Assembly (NCBI RefSeq): GCF_016107285.1
Contig: NZ_RCVQ01000001.1
Location: 434,001 to 498,000, forward strand
Reading direction: 5' to 3'
DNA from: Roseomonas sp. KE0001
Lineage (GTDB): Bacteria; Pseudomonadota; Alphaproteobacteria; Acetobacterales; Acetobacteraceae
Length of the DNA: 64,000 nt
Shown: positions 32,166 through 40,304 of the stretch, piece by piece
Layout: each line of letters begins with the position of its first letter
How positions within the stretch are numbered: position 1 is the stretch's first letter
Position numbers and translations under genes: made by a program
The notes under the pieces: model-generated
Told to the model about the DNA's origin: nothing
Database searches by the model: none
The model's input: only the letters and a program-made list of their open reading frames with translations

Positions 32166-32918
32166 ATGCCCGAATCGGAACGAACGATGCAAGGAACCGA
32201 GATCGCCAGCCATCGCGGGGGCGCCTTCCTGTGGCCCGAGAACAGCCTGGAAGCCTTTCGCAACACGCTCCTGCTTCCGGTGGACCTGGCGGAGTGCGAC
32301 GTGCAGCTGAGCGCCGATGGCGTGCCGATGGTGTTCCACGACGCGACGCTGGATCGCATGAGCGAGGCCAGCGGCCCGGTCGCGGGGCAGCCGGCGGCCC
32401 GGCTGGAACGCATCCGGCTGCGCGGCGCGGGCGGTGGCTGCATCCCGAGCCTGGCGGCGGTGGCGGCGTTGTTCCGTGGCCGTGACACGCGGTTGCAGGT
32501 GGAGCTGAAGACCCCGGCGCGGGGGCAGCAGGCGCCCCTGCTGGAGGGCTCCCTGGCGGTGCTGGAGGCGGCGGGCATCCGCGGCCAGTGCCAGATCATC
32601 GCCTTCGACGCCGAGCTGGCGGCGGCGGCGGAGGGCGCCGGCGGCCTGGCCGGCGTGGCCTGGCTGTTCGGCCGCGGCCTGCTGCGGCAGATCGGCGCCG
32701 GCGGTGTCATCGCCGTCGCCCGCACCCATGGCCTCGGGATGGTGGAGACCGAGATCGAGGCGCTGGATGCCGAGCTGGTCGGCCGCCTGCGCGGTGCCGG
32801 GCTGCGGCTGGGCGCCTGGGGCGCCAATCACGCCGAGAGCATCCAGAAGGCCCTGGGCCTGGGCCTCGACCTGATGGCCACGGACGATCCGGTGCTGGCC
32901 CTGCGCCTGCGGGGGTGA
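32166..32918 (+). CDS. Glycerophosphodiester phosphodiesterase (GDPD)
   Basis: A 250-residue GDPD-family enzyme, hydrolysing glycerophosphodiesters to glycerol-3-phosphate and an alcohol. The catalytic HRG is in IASHRGGAFLWPENSLEAF. The metal ligands are in ECDVQLSADGVPMVFHD and LQVELKTP, with the second catalytic His in the VFHD segment. The final ATDDPVLAL strand is also typical. It has no signal peptide, so it is probably cytoplasmic. The ATG at 32166 and the ATG at 32187 (MQGTEIASHRGG) are both possible; neither has a strong ribosome site. It is monocistronic, divergent from the small hypothetical gene and convergent with mepA. Confidence 0.93.
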   Translation: MPESERTMQGTEIASHRGGAFLWPENSLEAFRNTLLLPVDLAECDVQLSADGVPMVFHDATLDRMSEASGPVAGQPAARLERIRLRGAGGGCIPSLAAVAALFRGRDTRLQVELKTPARGQQAPLLEGSLAVLEAAGIRGQCQIIAFDAELAAAAEGAGGLAGVAWLFGRGLLRQIGAGGVIAVARTHGLGMVETEIEALDAELVGRLRGAGLRLGAWGANHAESIQKALGLGLDLMATDDPVLALRLRG

Positions 32919-32934
32919 GGCTGCGCGCCGTGGC

Positions 32935-33801
32935 TCAGGGCGCCGCCAGGACCGCGGCACAGGCAGCGGGCAGCGATGGGACCGCCGGTGGCGGGGCGGC
33001 GGGCGGCGCTGGCGGCTGCCGTGCCTCGGACGTGAACCACCAGGCCAGGCTGGCGTCGCAGCCATCTCCGGGCGGCGGCGGCGCCTGATCCCGGCAGCCG
33101 GGCTGATCCGCCGGGCAGCGCAGGCGGATATGGATATGGGAATCGTGCCCGCGCCAGGGGCGGATACGCCGCAGCCAGCCGGCGCCGGGATGGGCTTGGC
33201 AGAGCGCCTGCTTGATCGCCGGGTGGACAAAGATCCGGTCCACCCCCGGCTGTCCGGCCGCGAGCCTGAGCAACAGCGCATGCGCGCCGGTGAAGCGGGC
33301 CGGATCGACCGCGAGGCCGTCCGGCCGCACGACCGAAGGCACCTCGATCGCCTCCCGGGCCTGGCGGGAGAGGGGTGGGCGCGGGCGCAGATCGAGCCAG
33401 ACATCGGCATCGAGGCCGATCTGATGGCTGGCATGGCCCCAGGGCATCGGGCCGCCGCGCGGCTGGCCGAGATCGCCGATCAGCAGGTCCGGCAGGCCGG
33501 CGGCCCGGGCCTGGCCGGCGAGGCCGCGCAGGGCCGCGATCAGATCGGGATGTCCCCAGATCCGGTTGCGGGACAGCCGCACCGCCTGCCAGCCTGAGCC
33601 CTCCGGCGGCAGGGCCTCGGCGCCCGCGAGGCAGCCCAGGCCGTGCGCGCCATGGACCGCCACCGGGCCGGAGGCCGGGCCGGGCACCGTGGCCCAGCCG
33701 GCGGTTTGGCCCTCTTTGGCCCGGCCCTCTTTGACCTGGGCCGGCACGGCGAGCAGCGAGACGGCGCAGGCCAGGATGCAGGCGAGCGCGCGCCCGCCCA
33801 T
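32935..33801 (-). CDS. mepA: Penicillin-insensitive murein endopeptidase MepA
   Basis: A 288-residue periplasmic LAS-type zinc endopeptidase cutting meso-diaminopimelate crosslinks in peptidoglycan. The signal peptide is ALACILACAVSLLAVPAQ. The zinc motifs are HASHQIGLDADVWL and WRGHDSHIHIRL. The segment RNRIWGHPDLIAAL and paired cysteines near the C-terminus (LRCPADQPGCRD) match MepA. The C-terminal 45 residues are Pro/Ala-rich and not conserved. The ATG at 33801 (MGGRALACIL) puts the signal peptide at the N-terminus; the frame is open to 33867. It starts 10 bp after the stop of a small gene, so both are probably cotranscribed. Confidence 0.93.
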   Translation of the reverse strand: MGGRALACILACAVSLLAVPAQVKEGRAKEGQTAGWATVPGPASGPVAVHGAHGLGCLAGAEALPPEGSGWQAVRLSRNRIWGHPDLIAALRGLAGQARAAGLPDLLIGDLGQPRGGPMPWGHASHQIGLDADVWLDLRPRPPLSRQAREAIEVPSVVRPDGLAVDPARFTGAHALLLRLAAGQPGVDRIFVHPAIKQALCQAHPGAGWLRRIRPWRGHDSHIHIRLRCPADQPGCRDQAPPPPGDGCDASLAWWFTSEARQPPAPPAAPPPAVPSLPAACAAVLAAP

Positions 33802-33811
33802 CGCCGAGGCG

Positions 33812-34099
33812 TCAGCCGGAGAAGCGGAAGGAGCCCGGAACCTGCTGGGGTGCCTCGGCCGGCGCATCGGCGGAGGATTGCTGCGCCTGCTGGGCCTGCT
33901 TCACCCGGCTGTCGATCTGCTTCAGCAGGGCCAGGACACCGTTGGCGAAGGCCGGCAGCTGCACCACCGGGATCGCCAGCTGGCCGCAGGGCACCGGCTT
34001 CCCGTCCTGGCCGGTCTGCGCCAGGGTCAGGCGGGCGACGCCGTGATGCACGCTGGCCTCCATGATGCCGTCGGCGAAGAGGGCGGAGGTGTCGGTCAT
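33812..34099 (-). CDS. Small conserved-looking hypothetical protein
   Basis: A 95-residue protein with an AGGAGA ribosome site 6 nt before its ATG. The first 60 residues form alternating strands (GIMEASVHHGVARLTLAQTG, QLAIPVVQLPAFANGVLALL) ending in a helix. The last 30 residues are a Gln/Ala-rich low-complexity tail (RVKQAQQAQQSSADAPAEAP). The layout resembles small beta-rich DUF3467-like proteins, but the match is not secure. It is located upstream of mepA on the same strand. No signal peptide; function unknown. Confidence 0.7.
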   Translation of the reverse strand: MTDTSALFADGIMEASVHHGVARLTLAQTGQDGKPVPCGQLAIPVVQLPAFANGVLALLKQIDSRVKQAQQAQQSSADAPAEAPQQVPGSFRFSG

Positions 34100-34235
34100 G
34101 GGCGTCTCCTGGTCTGCGGGCGGGGCCGCCCGACACCGCGGCTCTCGCGCGGGCGCCGGGCGGACATGGGTCGCTCTAGCGGAAAGCGGTGGCCGGGGCC
34201 AGCCGGGCGGTGCCGCCGCCCGGCCCGCGCCGGGG

Positions 34236-35633
34236 CTACTGCTCGCGGAAGGCGCGGTGGAAGCTGTCGAAGACCGGCTGCAGCATGTAGTGGAAGAAGC
34301 TGCGGCTGCCGGTCTGGATCTGCGCCTCGACCGGCATGCCGGCCTTCAGCTCGACATTCTCCAACTTGGTGAGCTGGTCGGCATCGATCAGCACCTGCAC
34401 GCGGTAATGGCTGGCGCGGGTCCGCTCATCCATCGTCACGTCGCCGGCGACATAGGTGACGTGGCCGTGCAGATAGGGCACCAGCCGCTGCTTGAAGGCG
34501 GGCAGGCGGACCTCCGCCTGAAGGCCGGGATAGACCACGTCGATATCGCTCGGCGAGAGCTGCACCTCGGCCACCAGCCGGTCATGCGCCGGCACCAGCT
34601 CCATCACCGGCTCGCCGGGGCGGACCACGGCGCCCAGGTTGAAGAACTTGCTGCCGAGGATGGTGCCGTCCTCCGGCGCCACGATCTCGCGCCGGGTGGC
34701 GACATCGCGGGCGGCGCGCAGCTTGTCCTCGGCCTCGTTGAGGCGCGTGCGCACCTCGCGCGCCTCGGTCGAGACCTCGGCCAGGCGCTGGTCGCGGGTC
34801 TGCCGCATCTGGTTGCGCGCCTCCTCGGCGGAGGCCGCGGCGCGCTCCACCTGGCCGCGCAGATCGACCATGTTGCCCTCGAGGGAGGCGACATTGCGCT
34901 GCAGGGCGAGCAGGCGGGGCATGCGCTCCAGCCCCTGCCGGACCAGGGTCTGCACATCCTCCTCCTCGCGCCGGATCAGCGCGAGCTGGCGCTGCTGGCT
35001 GGCGATCTGGCCATGGGCGGAGCTGGCGGTCGCCTCGTGCTGGGCGATGCGGGCCTCCAGCACCTGGAGCTGGCTGTTCAGGCTGGTCTGCCGGGCGGCG
35101 AACAGCGTCCGCTGGCCGGTCATCACCTCCAGCGCGCGCGGGTCGGTGCTGTCCCGCAGGTCGGCGGGGAAGGCGATCTCGCTGGCGCCGCGCGCCTCGG
35201 CGGCGAGGCGGGCCTCCTGCGCCAGCAGCGCCCAGCGCTGCGCCCGCAGCGTCTCCAGCGTGGCGCCGGCCTGCACGTCGTCGAGGCGCATCAGCACCTG
35301 GCCGGCCTTCACGCTGTCGCCGTCGCGCGCCAGGATCTCGCGGACGATGCCGCCCTCGAGATGCTGGATGGTGCGGCGATTGCCCTCGCTGCGGATCTGG
35401 CCCGGGGCGATCGCCGCCTCGGCCAAAGGCGCCAGGGTGGACCAGGCGGTGAAGCCGCCGACGAAGACCAGCGTCACCACCAGGCCGAAGAGCAGCGTGC
35501 CGCGCGTGCGGGGGCGGGGCGCGTCGAGCAGCGGGTCCGGCCGCAGCGGCGGCAGGTTGCCCGGGCGCGGCGCGAGGGCGCCGGGGCCGCCCCCGGCGGG
35601 GGGACCGGCGGGGGGAAGGGTCGTGACACTCAT
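34236..35633 (-). CDS. HlyD-family type I secretion periplasmic adaptor
   Basis: A 465-residue membrane-fusion protein. A Pro-rich cytoplasmic tail is followed by one transmembrane helix at about 46-67 (GTLLFGLVVTLVFVGGFTAW). Lipoyl-like segments (APGQIRSEGNRRTIQHLEGG; ILARDGDSVKAGQVLMRL) flank a long coiled-coil hairpin at about 110-300. The beta-barrel and C-terminal HlyD signature follow (LVAEVQLSPSDIDVVYPGLQ, GMPVEAQIQTGSRSFFHYML). It links the inner-membrane ABC exporter to a TolC-type outer-membrane channel. The ATG overlaps the stop of the ABC transporter gene (ATGA). No tolC homologue lies near. Confidence 0.95.
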   Translation of the reverse strand: MSVTTLPPAGPPAGGGPGALAPRPGNLPPLRPDPLLDAPRPRTRGTLLFGLVVTLVFVGGFTAWSTLAPLAEAAIAPGQIRSEGNRRTIQHLEGGIVREILARDGDSVKAGQVLMRLDDVQAGATLETLRAQRWALLAQEARLAAEARGASEIAFPADLRDSTDPRALEVMTGQRTLFAARQTSLNSQLQVLEARIAQHEATASSAHGQIASQQRQLALIRREEEDVQTLVRQGLERMPRLLALQRNVASLEGNMVDLRGQVERAAASAEEARNQMRQTRDQRLAEVSTEAREVRTRLNEAEDKLRAARDVATRREIVAPEDGTILGSKFFNLGAVVRPGEPVMELVPAHDRLVAEVQLSPSDIDVVYPGLQAEVRLPAFKQRLVPYLHGHVTYVAGDVTMDERTRASHYRVQVLIDADQLTKLENVELKAGMPVEAQIQTGSRSFFHYMLQPVFDSFHRAFREQ

Positions 35634-37408
35634 GCGGCGCCTCCGGGGGCCAGGCGGGGGGGAGCGGCGGCGGCGGTGACCTCGGCCGGGGCGGCGGGCG
35701 GCGCGGCGCGGGGCGTCATGATCCGCTTCAGCACCTCGGCGCGCGGGCCGAAGAGCTCGATGGCGCCGTCCTTCAACAGCATCACCTTGTCCACGCCCTG
35801 CACCAGCGCCGGCCGGTGCGAGACCAGGATCACGGTGGTGCCCTGGGCCTTCAGGGCATTGATGGCGCGCTGCAGGGCCGCCTCGGAATCGCCGTCCAGG
35901 TTGGAGTTGGGCTCGTCCAGCACCACCAGCTTGGGCCGGCCGAAGAGGGCCCGCGCCAGGCCGATCATCTGCCGCTGGCCGCCGGAGAGATGCTGCCCGC
36001 CCTCGCCGATCTCGGTGTCGTAGCCCTGTGGCAGGCGCAGGATCATCTCGTGGCAGCCGGCGAGCTGGGCGGCGGCGAAGACCGCCTCCGGCTCGGCCTC
36101 GGCCATGCGGGCGATGTTCTGGAAGACCGTGCCGTCGAACAGCTCGACATCCTGCGGCAGGTAGCCGACATGGCGGCCGAAATCCTCGCGCTTCCAGGTG
36201 TAGACATCGGCCCCGTCCATGCGGACCGTGCCGGAATTGGGCGCCAGCGTGCCGATCAGCAGGCGGATCAGCGTCGTCTTGCCGGCGGCGGAGGGGCCGA
36301 TGATGGCCAGGCTCTCACCGGCATCGAGACCGAAGGAGACGCCCTTGATGATGGCCGCGTTCTGCCCGGGCAGGCCATAGGCGACGCGCTCGGCCTGGAT
36401 GCGGCCGGAGGGTTCCGGCAGCGCCAGGCCCGGCGGGCGGATGCGCGGCAGGGAGAGGAAGGCGGTGACCCGCTTCAGGGCCTGGCGCGCCTGCACCAGC
36501 CCCTTCCAGCCGCCGATCAGCTGCTCCACCGGGGCCAGGGCGCGACCCATGATGATCGAGCCGGCGATCGAGGCGCCGGCGGTGAGCTGCTGCTGCAGCA
36601 CCAGATAGGCGCCGACGCCGAGGATGGCGAGCTGCACCGCGAGGCGCAGGAACTTGGTCGTGGAGAGCAGCAGGGCGGCGCGGTCGGCCGCCTTCTCCTG
36701 CGGCCCCACCGTCTCGGCCACGCCCTGGCGCCAGCGGTGCATGACGGCGGGCGCCATGCCCATGCTGTCGATCACCTCGGCATTGCGGGCGATGGCGTCG
36801 GCGCGGCGCTGGCTGGCCATCATCGACGTGTTCGCCTGCTTCAGCAGGGAGGAGGTGGAATACTCGTTGAACAGGGTGAGCAGGAAGAGCAGCACCGCGC
36901 CGCCCAGGGCGATGAAGCCCATCACCGGATGCAGCAGGAAGATGGCGCCGAGATAGATCGGCACCCAGGGCACGTCATAGACCGCCAGCGCGCCGGGCGA
37001 GGCCAGCCAGGAACGGCAGAAGCCGAGATCGCGCAGCGCCTCCATGCGGTAGGGGCGGCCACGCAGCTGCGCCTCCAGCGCCCGCTCGAAGCCCTCCGGC
37101 GCCACGCGGCTCTCGATCCAGGTCGCGGCGCGCTGCATCACCCGGCTCCGCACCGCCTCCAGCACCGCCAGCAGCAGAAGGGCGGCGACGGCGATGGCGG
37201 TGAGGAAGTAGAGCGTGTCCAGGCTGCGGGTGGCCAGCACCCGGTCGAAGACCTGCATCATGTAGATCGACACGGTCAGCTGCAGCAGATTGACCACGCC
37301 GCTGAACAGACCGACCGCCAGGAACTCCTTTCGGCAGGTCTCGATCGCGCGGGTCAGGGGCGTATCGCCCGGCTTCTCTGCACCTGGAAGGCGTGGAGCT
37401 CGGAACAT
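35630..37408 (-). CDS. Type I secretion ABC transporter (PrtD-like permease/ATPase)
   Basis: A 592-residue fused exporter. The transmembrane domain (about 30-300) begins FLAVGLFSGVVNLLQLTVSI and has six helices. The ATPase domain (about 340-570) has Walker A GPSAAGKTTL, signature LSGGQRQM, Walker B LVVLDEPNSNLD and switch His in ILVSHRP. The lack of a C39 or CLD domain and the start MFRAPRLPGAEKPGDTPLTR fit the PrtD/AprD branch that exports proteases, lipases or S-layer proteins. The ATG at 37408 follows GGAGAGG by 8 nt and is preferred to 37459. It is coupled to the HlyD-type adaptor. The exported protein is not in this window. Confidence 0.95.
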   Translation of the reverse strand: MFRAPRLPGAEKPGDTPLTRAIETCRKEFLAVGLFSGVVNLLQLTVSIYMMQVFDRVLATRSLDTLYFLTAIAVAALLLLAVLEAVRSRVMQRAATWIESRVAPEGFERALEAQLRGRPYRMEALRDLGFCRSWLASPGALAVYDVPWVPIYLGAIFLLHPVMGFIALGGAVLLFLLTLFNEYSTSSLLKQANTSMMASQRRADAIARNAEVIDSMGMAPAVMHRWRQGVAETVGPQEKAADRAALLLSTTKFLRLAVQLAILGVGAYLVLQQQLTAGASIAGSIIMGRALAPVEQLIGGWKGLVQARQALKRVTAFLSLPRIRPPGLALPEPSGRIQAERVAYGLPGQNAAIIKGVSFGLDAGESLAIIGPSAAGKTTLIRLLIGTLAPNSGTVRMDGADVYTWKREDFGRHVGYLPQDVELFDGTVFQNIARMAEAEPEAVFAAAQLAGCHEMILRLPQGYDTEIGEGGQHLSGGQRQMIGLARALFGRPKLVVLDEPNSNLDGDSEAALQRAINALKAQGTTVILVSHRPALVQGVDKVMLLKDGAIELFGPRAEVLKRIMTPRAAPPAAPAEVTAAAAPPRLAPGGAA

Positions 37409-37818
37409 CAATACAACCTCTCCGTGCAGTCTCGGCCAGTCAACGCCGCCAACTCCCACCAGGATGCAAACGCCGTTTCGATTCCGGATAGTCTCGTCGG
37501 CATGTGCCGCTTGCTCCTTGGCATCGTCCCCGGCACCGCCCTTGGGCGACGGGCCGGCGCGGGAAGGCTTCAGTCATCGGGTAAAAGGGCGTGCCTGGCG
37601 CGGCCTTTCCCAGTCACGGTGCTTCTAGCACAGCGGATCAAGGCATTGCACGATGAGTTGTATGACTGCTTGTGCATGTCTTCTCCAGGTGGCACGCGGC
37701 TCCGGCGTGGCTCTGAAAGCCCTCTGGTTCGCTCCGGCCGGGAGGGGGAAGGGTGGGACAGGCGGCGGACAAGAAACGCTCGACCGTGCGAAAAAAGAGA
37801 TACGTCCCGCCGGCCCCT
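37409..37818. other. Intergenic region between gtrA and the type I secretion operon
   Basis: About 410 bp hold no supported gene. On the minus strand a T-rich run (CTCTTTTTTCG, about 37791-37801) lies 20 bp after the gtrA stop, but the hairpin before it is weak. A TGCAC/GTGCA inverted repeat spans about 37648-37677, and GTGCTTCTAGCAC forms a small palindrome near 37619-37631. Either could be an operator for the exporter operon, whose promoter must lie here. Short open frames on the plus strand lack start signals and coding character. Confidence 0.4.
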
Positions 37819-38283
37819 TCATCGGAAGACGAGCTGGCGGCTGAGCAGGAAGTTGCCGGCCATCCCGGCCAGGGCGCCCGCGGCCACGCCCAGCACGGGG
37901 TGCGCGGCGGCCGGCGGCCATTGCCCGATCAGCAGCGCGTAGGTGCCGTAGTTCAGGGCGAAGCCGACCAGATTGACCAGCAGGAAGAGCAGCCATTGCC
38001 GTCCCGGCCGGTCGCGGGAGGCCCCGCGGAAGGTCCAGATCCGGTTCAGCGCCCAGTTGCCGCTGGCCGCGGCCAGGTAGGAGAGCAGACGGCCGCCATG
38101 GAGTCCGGCGCCCAGCCAGAGGGCGGCATAGAGCACCGCGGTGTCGACCAGCACGCCCAGGCCGCCGACCAGGCCGAAGCGCAGCATCTGGCCGGGCAGG
38201 GCGCCCGGGCCGCGGGACGCGGAGGCTCGGGTTGCGCCAGGGGACGCATCGGGGGGCGCATCGGGCGGCATAAAGCGGGGCAT
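37819..38283 (-). CDS. GtrA-family membrane protein
   Basis: A 154-residue inner-membrane protein with four helices, matching GtrA: MLRFGLVGGLGVLVDTAVLY, YLAAASGNWALNRIWTFRG, WLLFLLVNLVGFALNYGTYA and a C-terminal AGNFLLSRQLVFR. GtrA-type proteins are proposed flippases for polyprenyl-linked sugars in glycan or O-antigen modification. The first 40 residues are Pro/Ser/Ala-rich and poorly conserved, so the ATG at 38283 is only the upstream limit; a second ATG lies at 38271. It stands alone; a glycosyltransferase partner is not adjacent. Confidence 0.9.
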   Translation of the reverse strand: MPRFMPPDAPPDASPGATRASASRGPGALPGQMLRFGLVGGLGVLVDTAVLYAALWLGAGLHGGRLLSYLAAASGNWALNRIWTFRGASRDRPGRQWLLFLLVNLVGFALNYGTYALLIGQWPPAAAHPVLGVAAGALAGMAGNFLLSRQLVFR

Positions 38284-38418
38284 TAGGCCGCGCCCGCCCC
38301 GGCTGCCAAGGGGGGGTGGGGGAGGGGCGGGGCGCGATGGCCTCTTGCGCCGGGAGGTGCACTCGGCTTCCCTCCCCCTCCTGAGAGCAGGCCGACCGCT
38401 GCGGGAGATCGACCGAAC

Positions 38419-40023
38419 ATGTTCCGACGCCAGATGCTGAGTGGTGCCGCCGGCATCGCCGCCATGGGGGCCGCCACGGCCCTGCCGCGCTTCGCGGTCG
38501 CCCAGGGCAGCGCCGCCCGGGTGCTGAAGTTCATCCCCCAGGCCGATCTGGCGGTGGCCGACCCGATCGTGACCACCGCCTATGTCAGCCGCAACCACGG
38601 CTACATGGTCTGGGACACGCTCTACGGCTTCGACCAGGACTACAGGCCGCAGCCGCAGATGGTGCAGGGGCATGTGGTCGAGGATGAGGGCCGCCGCGTC
38701 ACCATGACGCTGCGCGAGGGGCTGAAGTTCCATGACGGCGCGCCGGTGCGGGCGCGCGACTGCGTCGCCTCCATCCAGCGCTGGGCGAAGCGCGACGCGC
38801 TGGGCCAGGTCATGATGACGGCGGTGGACGAGCTTTCCGCGCCGGATGACAGGACCATCCTGTGGCGGCTCAAGCGGGCCTTCCCGCTGATGTTCGAGGC
38901 GCTGGGCAAGCCGGCCACCCCGGTCTGCTTCATCATGCCCGAACGGCTGGCGCAGACCGATCCCGCCGTGCCGGTGAAGGAGATGATCGGCAGCGGGCCG
39001 TTCCGCTACAAGGCCGATGAGCGCGTGCCGGGCGCCCGCATCGTCTATGAGCGCTTCGCCGACTACGTGCCGCGCCCCGAGGGCACGCCGACCTGGACGG
39101 CCGGCCCGAAGCGCGTGCATTTCGACCGCGTCGAGTGGAACGTCATGCCGGATGCCGCCACGGCGGCCAATGCCATGCAGAACGGCGAGGCCGACTGGTG
39201 GGAGCAGCCGCCGGGCGACCTTCAGGAGCTGCTGCGGCGCAACCGCAACCTGACCATGGAGATCCAGGACCCGACCGGGCTGATGGGCATGGCGCGGTTC
39301 AACCATCTGCACCCGCCCTTCGACAATCCGGCGATCCGCCGCGCGCTGCTCGGCGCCGTCAGCCAGGCGGACTACATGACGGCCGTCATCGGCACCGACA
39401 AGAGCCTCTGGCGGGAGGGCGTGGGCATCTTCACGCCCGAGACGCCGCTGGCCAACGATGTCGGGATGGAGGCGCTGACCAGCCCGCGCGACTATGACAA
39501 GGTCAAGCGCGACCTCGCCGCCGCCGGCTACAAGGGCGAGAAGGTGGTGCTGATCGCCGCCACCGATTTCCCCTCGCTTCACGCCCTGGCCATGGTCGGG
39601 CACGACATGCTGCAGAAATGCGGCATGAACGTCGATTTCGTCTCGACCGACTGGGGCACCGTGGTGCAGCGGCGCGCCAGCAAGGAGGCCCCCGAGAAGG
39701 GCGGCTGGAGCATGTTCTTCACCTTCTGGGCGGGTGTCGACATGGCCAATCCGGGCGTACAGCAGGCGCTGCGCGGCCACGGCCAGGCGGCCTGGTTCGG
39801 CTGGCCCACCGCGCCGCGCCTGGAGGAGCTTCGCAACGCCTGGTTCGAGGCGCCCGACCTCGCCGCGCAGCAGGCGATCGCGCGCGACATCCAGTTGCAG
39901 GCCCTGCAGCAGGACGTGCCCTACCTGCCCTGCGGCCAGTACTTCCAGGCCTGGGCCTATCGCCGCAACCTGAGCGGCGTGCTGAAGGGGCTGCCCATGT
40001 TCTGGAACGTGCAGCGCGGCTGA
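38419..40023 (+). CDS. ABC solute-binding protein, family 5 (paralogue A of three)
   Basis: A 534-residue periplasmic binding protein with a Tat-like leader (MFRRQMLSGAAGIAAM, ending RFAVAQ). SBP_bac_5 features are LKFIPQADLAVADPIVTTAY, LREGLKFHDGAPVRARDCVA and FNHLHPPFDNPAIRRALLGA. It shares its whole layout with the two genes that follow, including the segments NGEADWWEQP and WFGWPTAP. A strong terminator 36 bp after its stop separates it from paralogue B, so it may be transcribed on its own. It presumably delivers its ligand to the Dpp-type permease encoded downstream. Ligand unknown. Confidence 0.93.
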   Translation: MFRRQMLSGAAGIAAMGAATALPRFAVAQGSAARVLKFIPQADLAVADPIVTTAYVSRNHGYMVWDTLYGFDQDYRPQPQMVQGHVVEDEGRRVTMTLREGLKFHDGAPVRARDCVASIQRWAKRDALGQVMMTAVDELSAPDDRTILWRLKRAFPLMFEALGKPATPVCFIMPERLAQTDPAVPVKEMIGSGPFRYKADERVPGARIVYERFADYVPRPEGTPTWTAGPKRVHFDRVEWNVMPDAATAANAMQNGEADWWEQPPGDLQELLRRNRNLTMEIQDPTGLMGMARFNHLHPPFDNPAIRRALLGAVSQADYMTAVIGTDKSLWREGVGIFTPETPLANDVGMEALTSPRDYDKVKRDLAAAGYKGEKVVLIAATDFPSLHALAMVGHDMLQKCGMNVDFVSTDWGTVVQRRASKEAPEKGGWSMFFTFWAGVDMANPGVQQALRGHGQAAWFGWPTAPRLEELRNAWFEAPDLAAQQAIARDIQLQALQQDVPYLPCGQYFQAWAYRRNLSGVLKGLPMFWNVQRG

Positions 40024-40049
40024 TCCACGACTTGATCCACGACTGATCC
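40021..40049 (+). repeat. Direct repeat duplicating a stop region
   Basis: TGATCCACGACT is repeated in tandem from the stop codon of the binding-protein gene, followed by a third partial TGATCC. The duplication creates a second in-frame TGA. It looks like a small slippage duplication without effect on the product. Confidence 0.85.
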
Positions 40050-40058
40050 TTTGGGAGG

Positions 40059-40088
40059 GGCCCGGCACCCGCCGGGCCGCTCTTTTTT
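40059..40088 (+). terminator. Rho-independent terminator after binding protein A
   Basis: The perfect stem GGCCCGGC (40059-40066) with GCCGGGCC (40071-40078) has a 4-base loop and is followed by GCTCTTTTTT. It lies 36 bp after the stop of paralogue A and should end or attenuate its transcript before paralogues B and C and the permease genes. Confidence 0.92.
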
Positions 40089-40304
40089 GCCGCTCCTCAC
40101 TTGCCCCTGAGGCGCGGGACTGATCCAATCCCCGAAGGAGCGCATGACGGGCCAAGACCAGGCGCCAAGCCTGGCAGCCCATCTTCGGGAGACCATCCAG
40201 ATGAACCGACACAGCCTTGGTGCTGCTCGTGCGGCGTGCCCGCACATGCCCATCCTCCTTGAACGCCCGCCCGCGACGATCCGCCGTTGAGCGCCGGAGG
40301 AACC

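Noticed and set aside
32166-32187. Choice of the first ATG of the GDPD gene as certain start
   Set aside because: Both the first ATG and the one at 32187 lack a good ribosome site, so the upstream one is kept only as the outer limit.
37653-37844. Short plus-strand frame between gtrA and the exporter operon
   Set aside because: It has no ribosome site, no homology pattern, and overlaps the gtrA stop region antisense.
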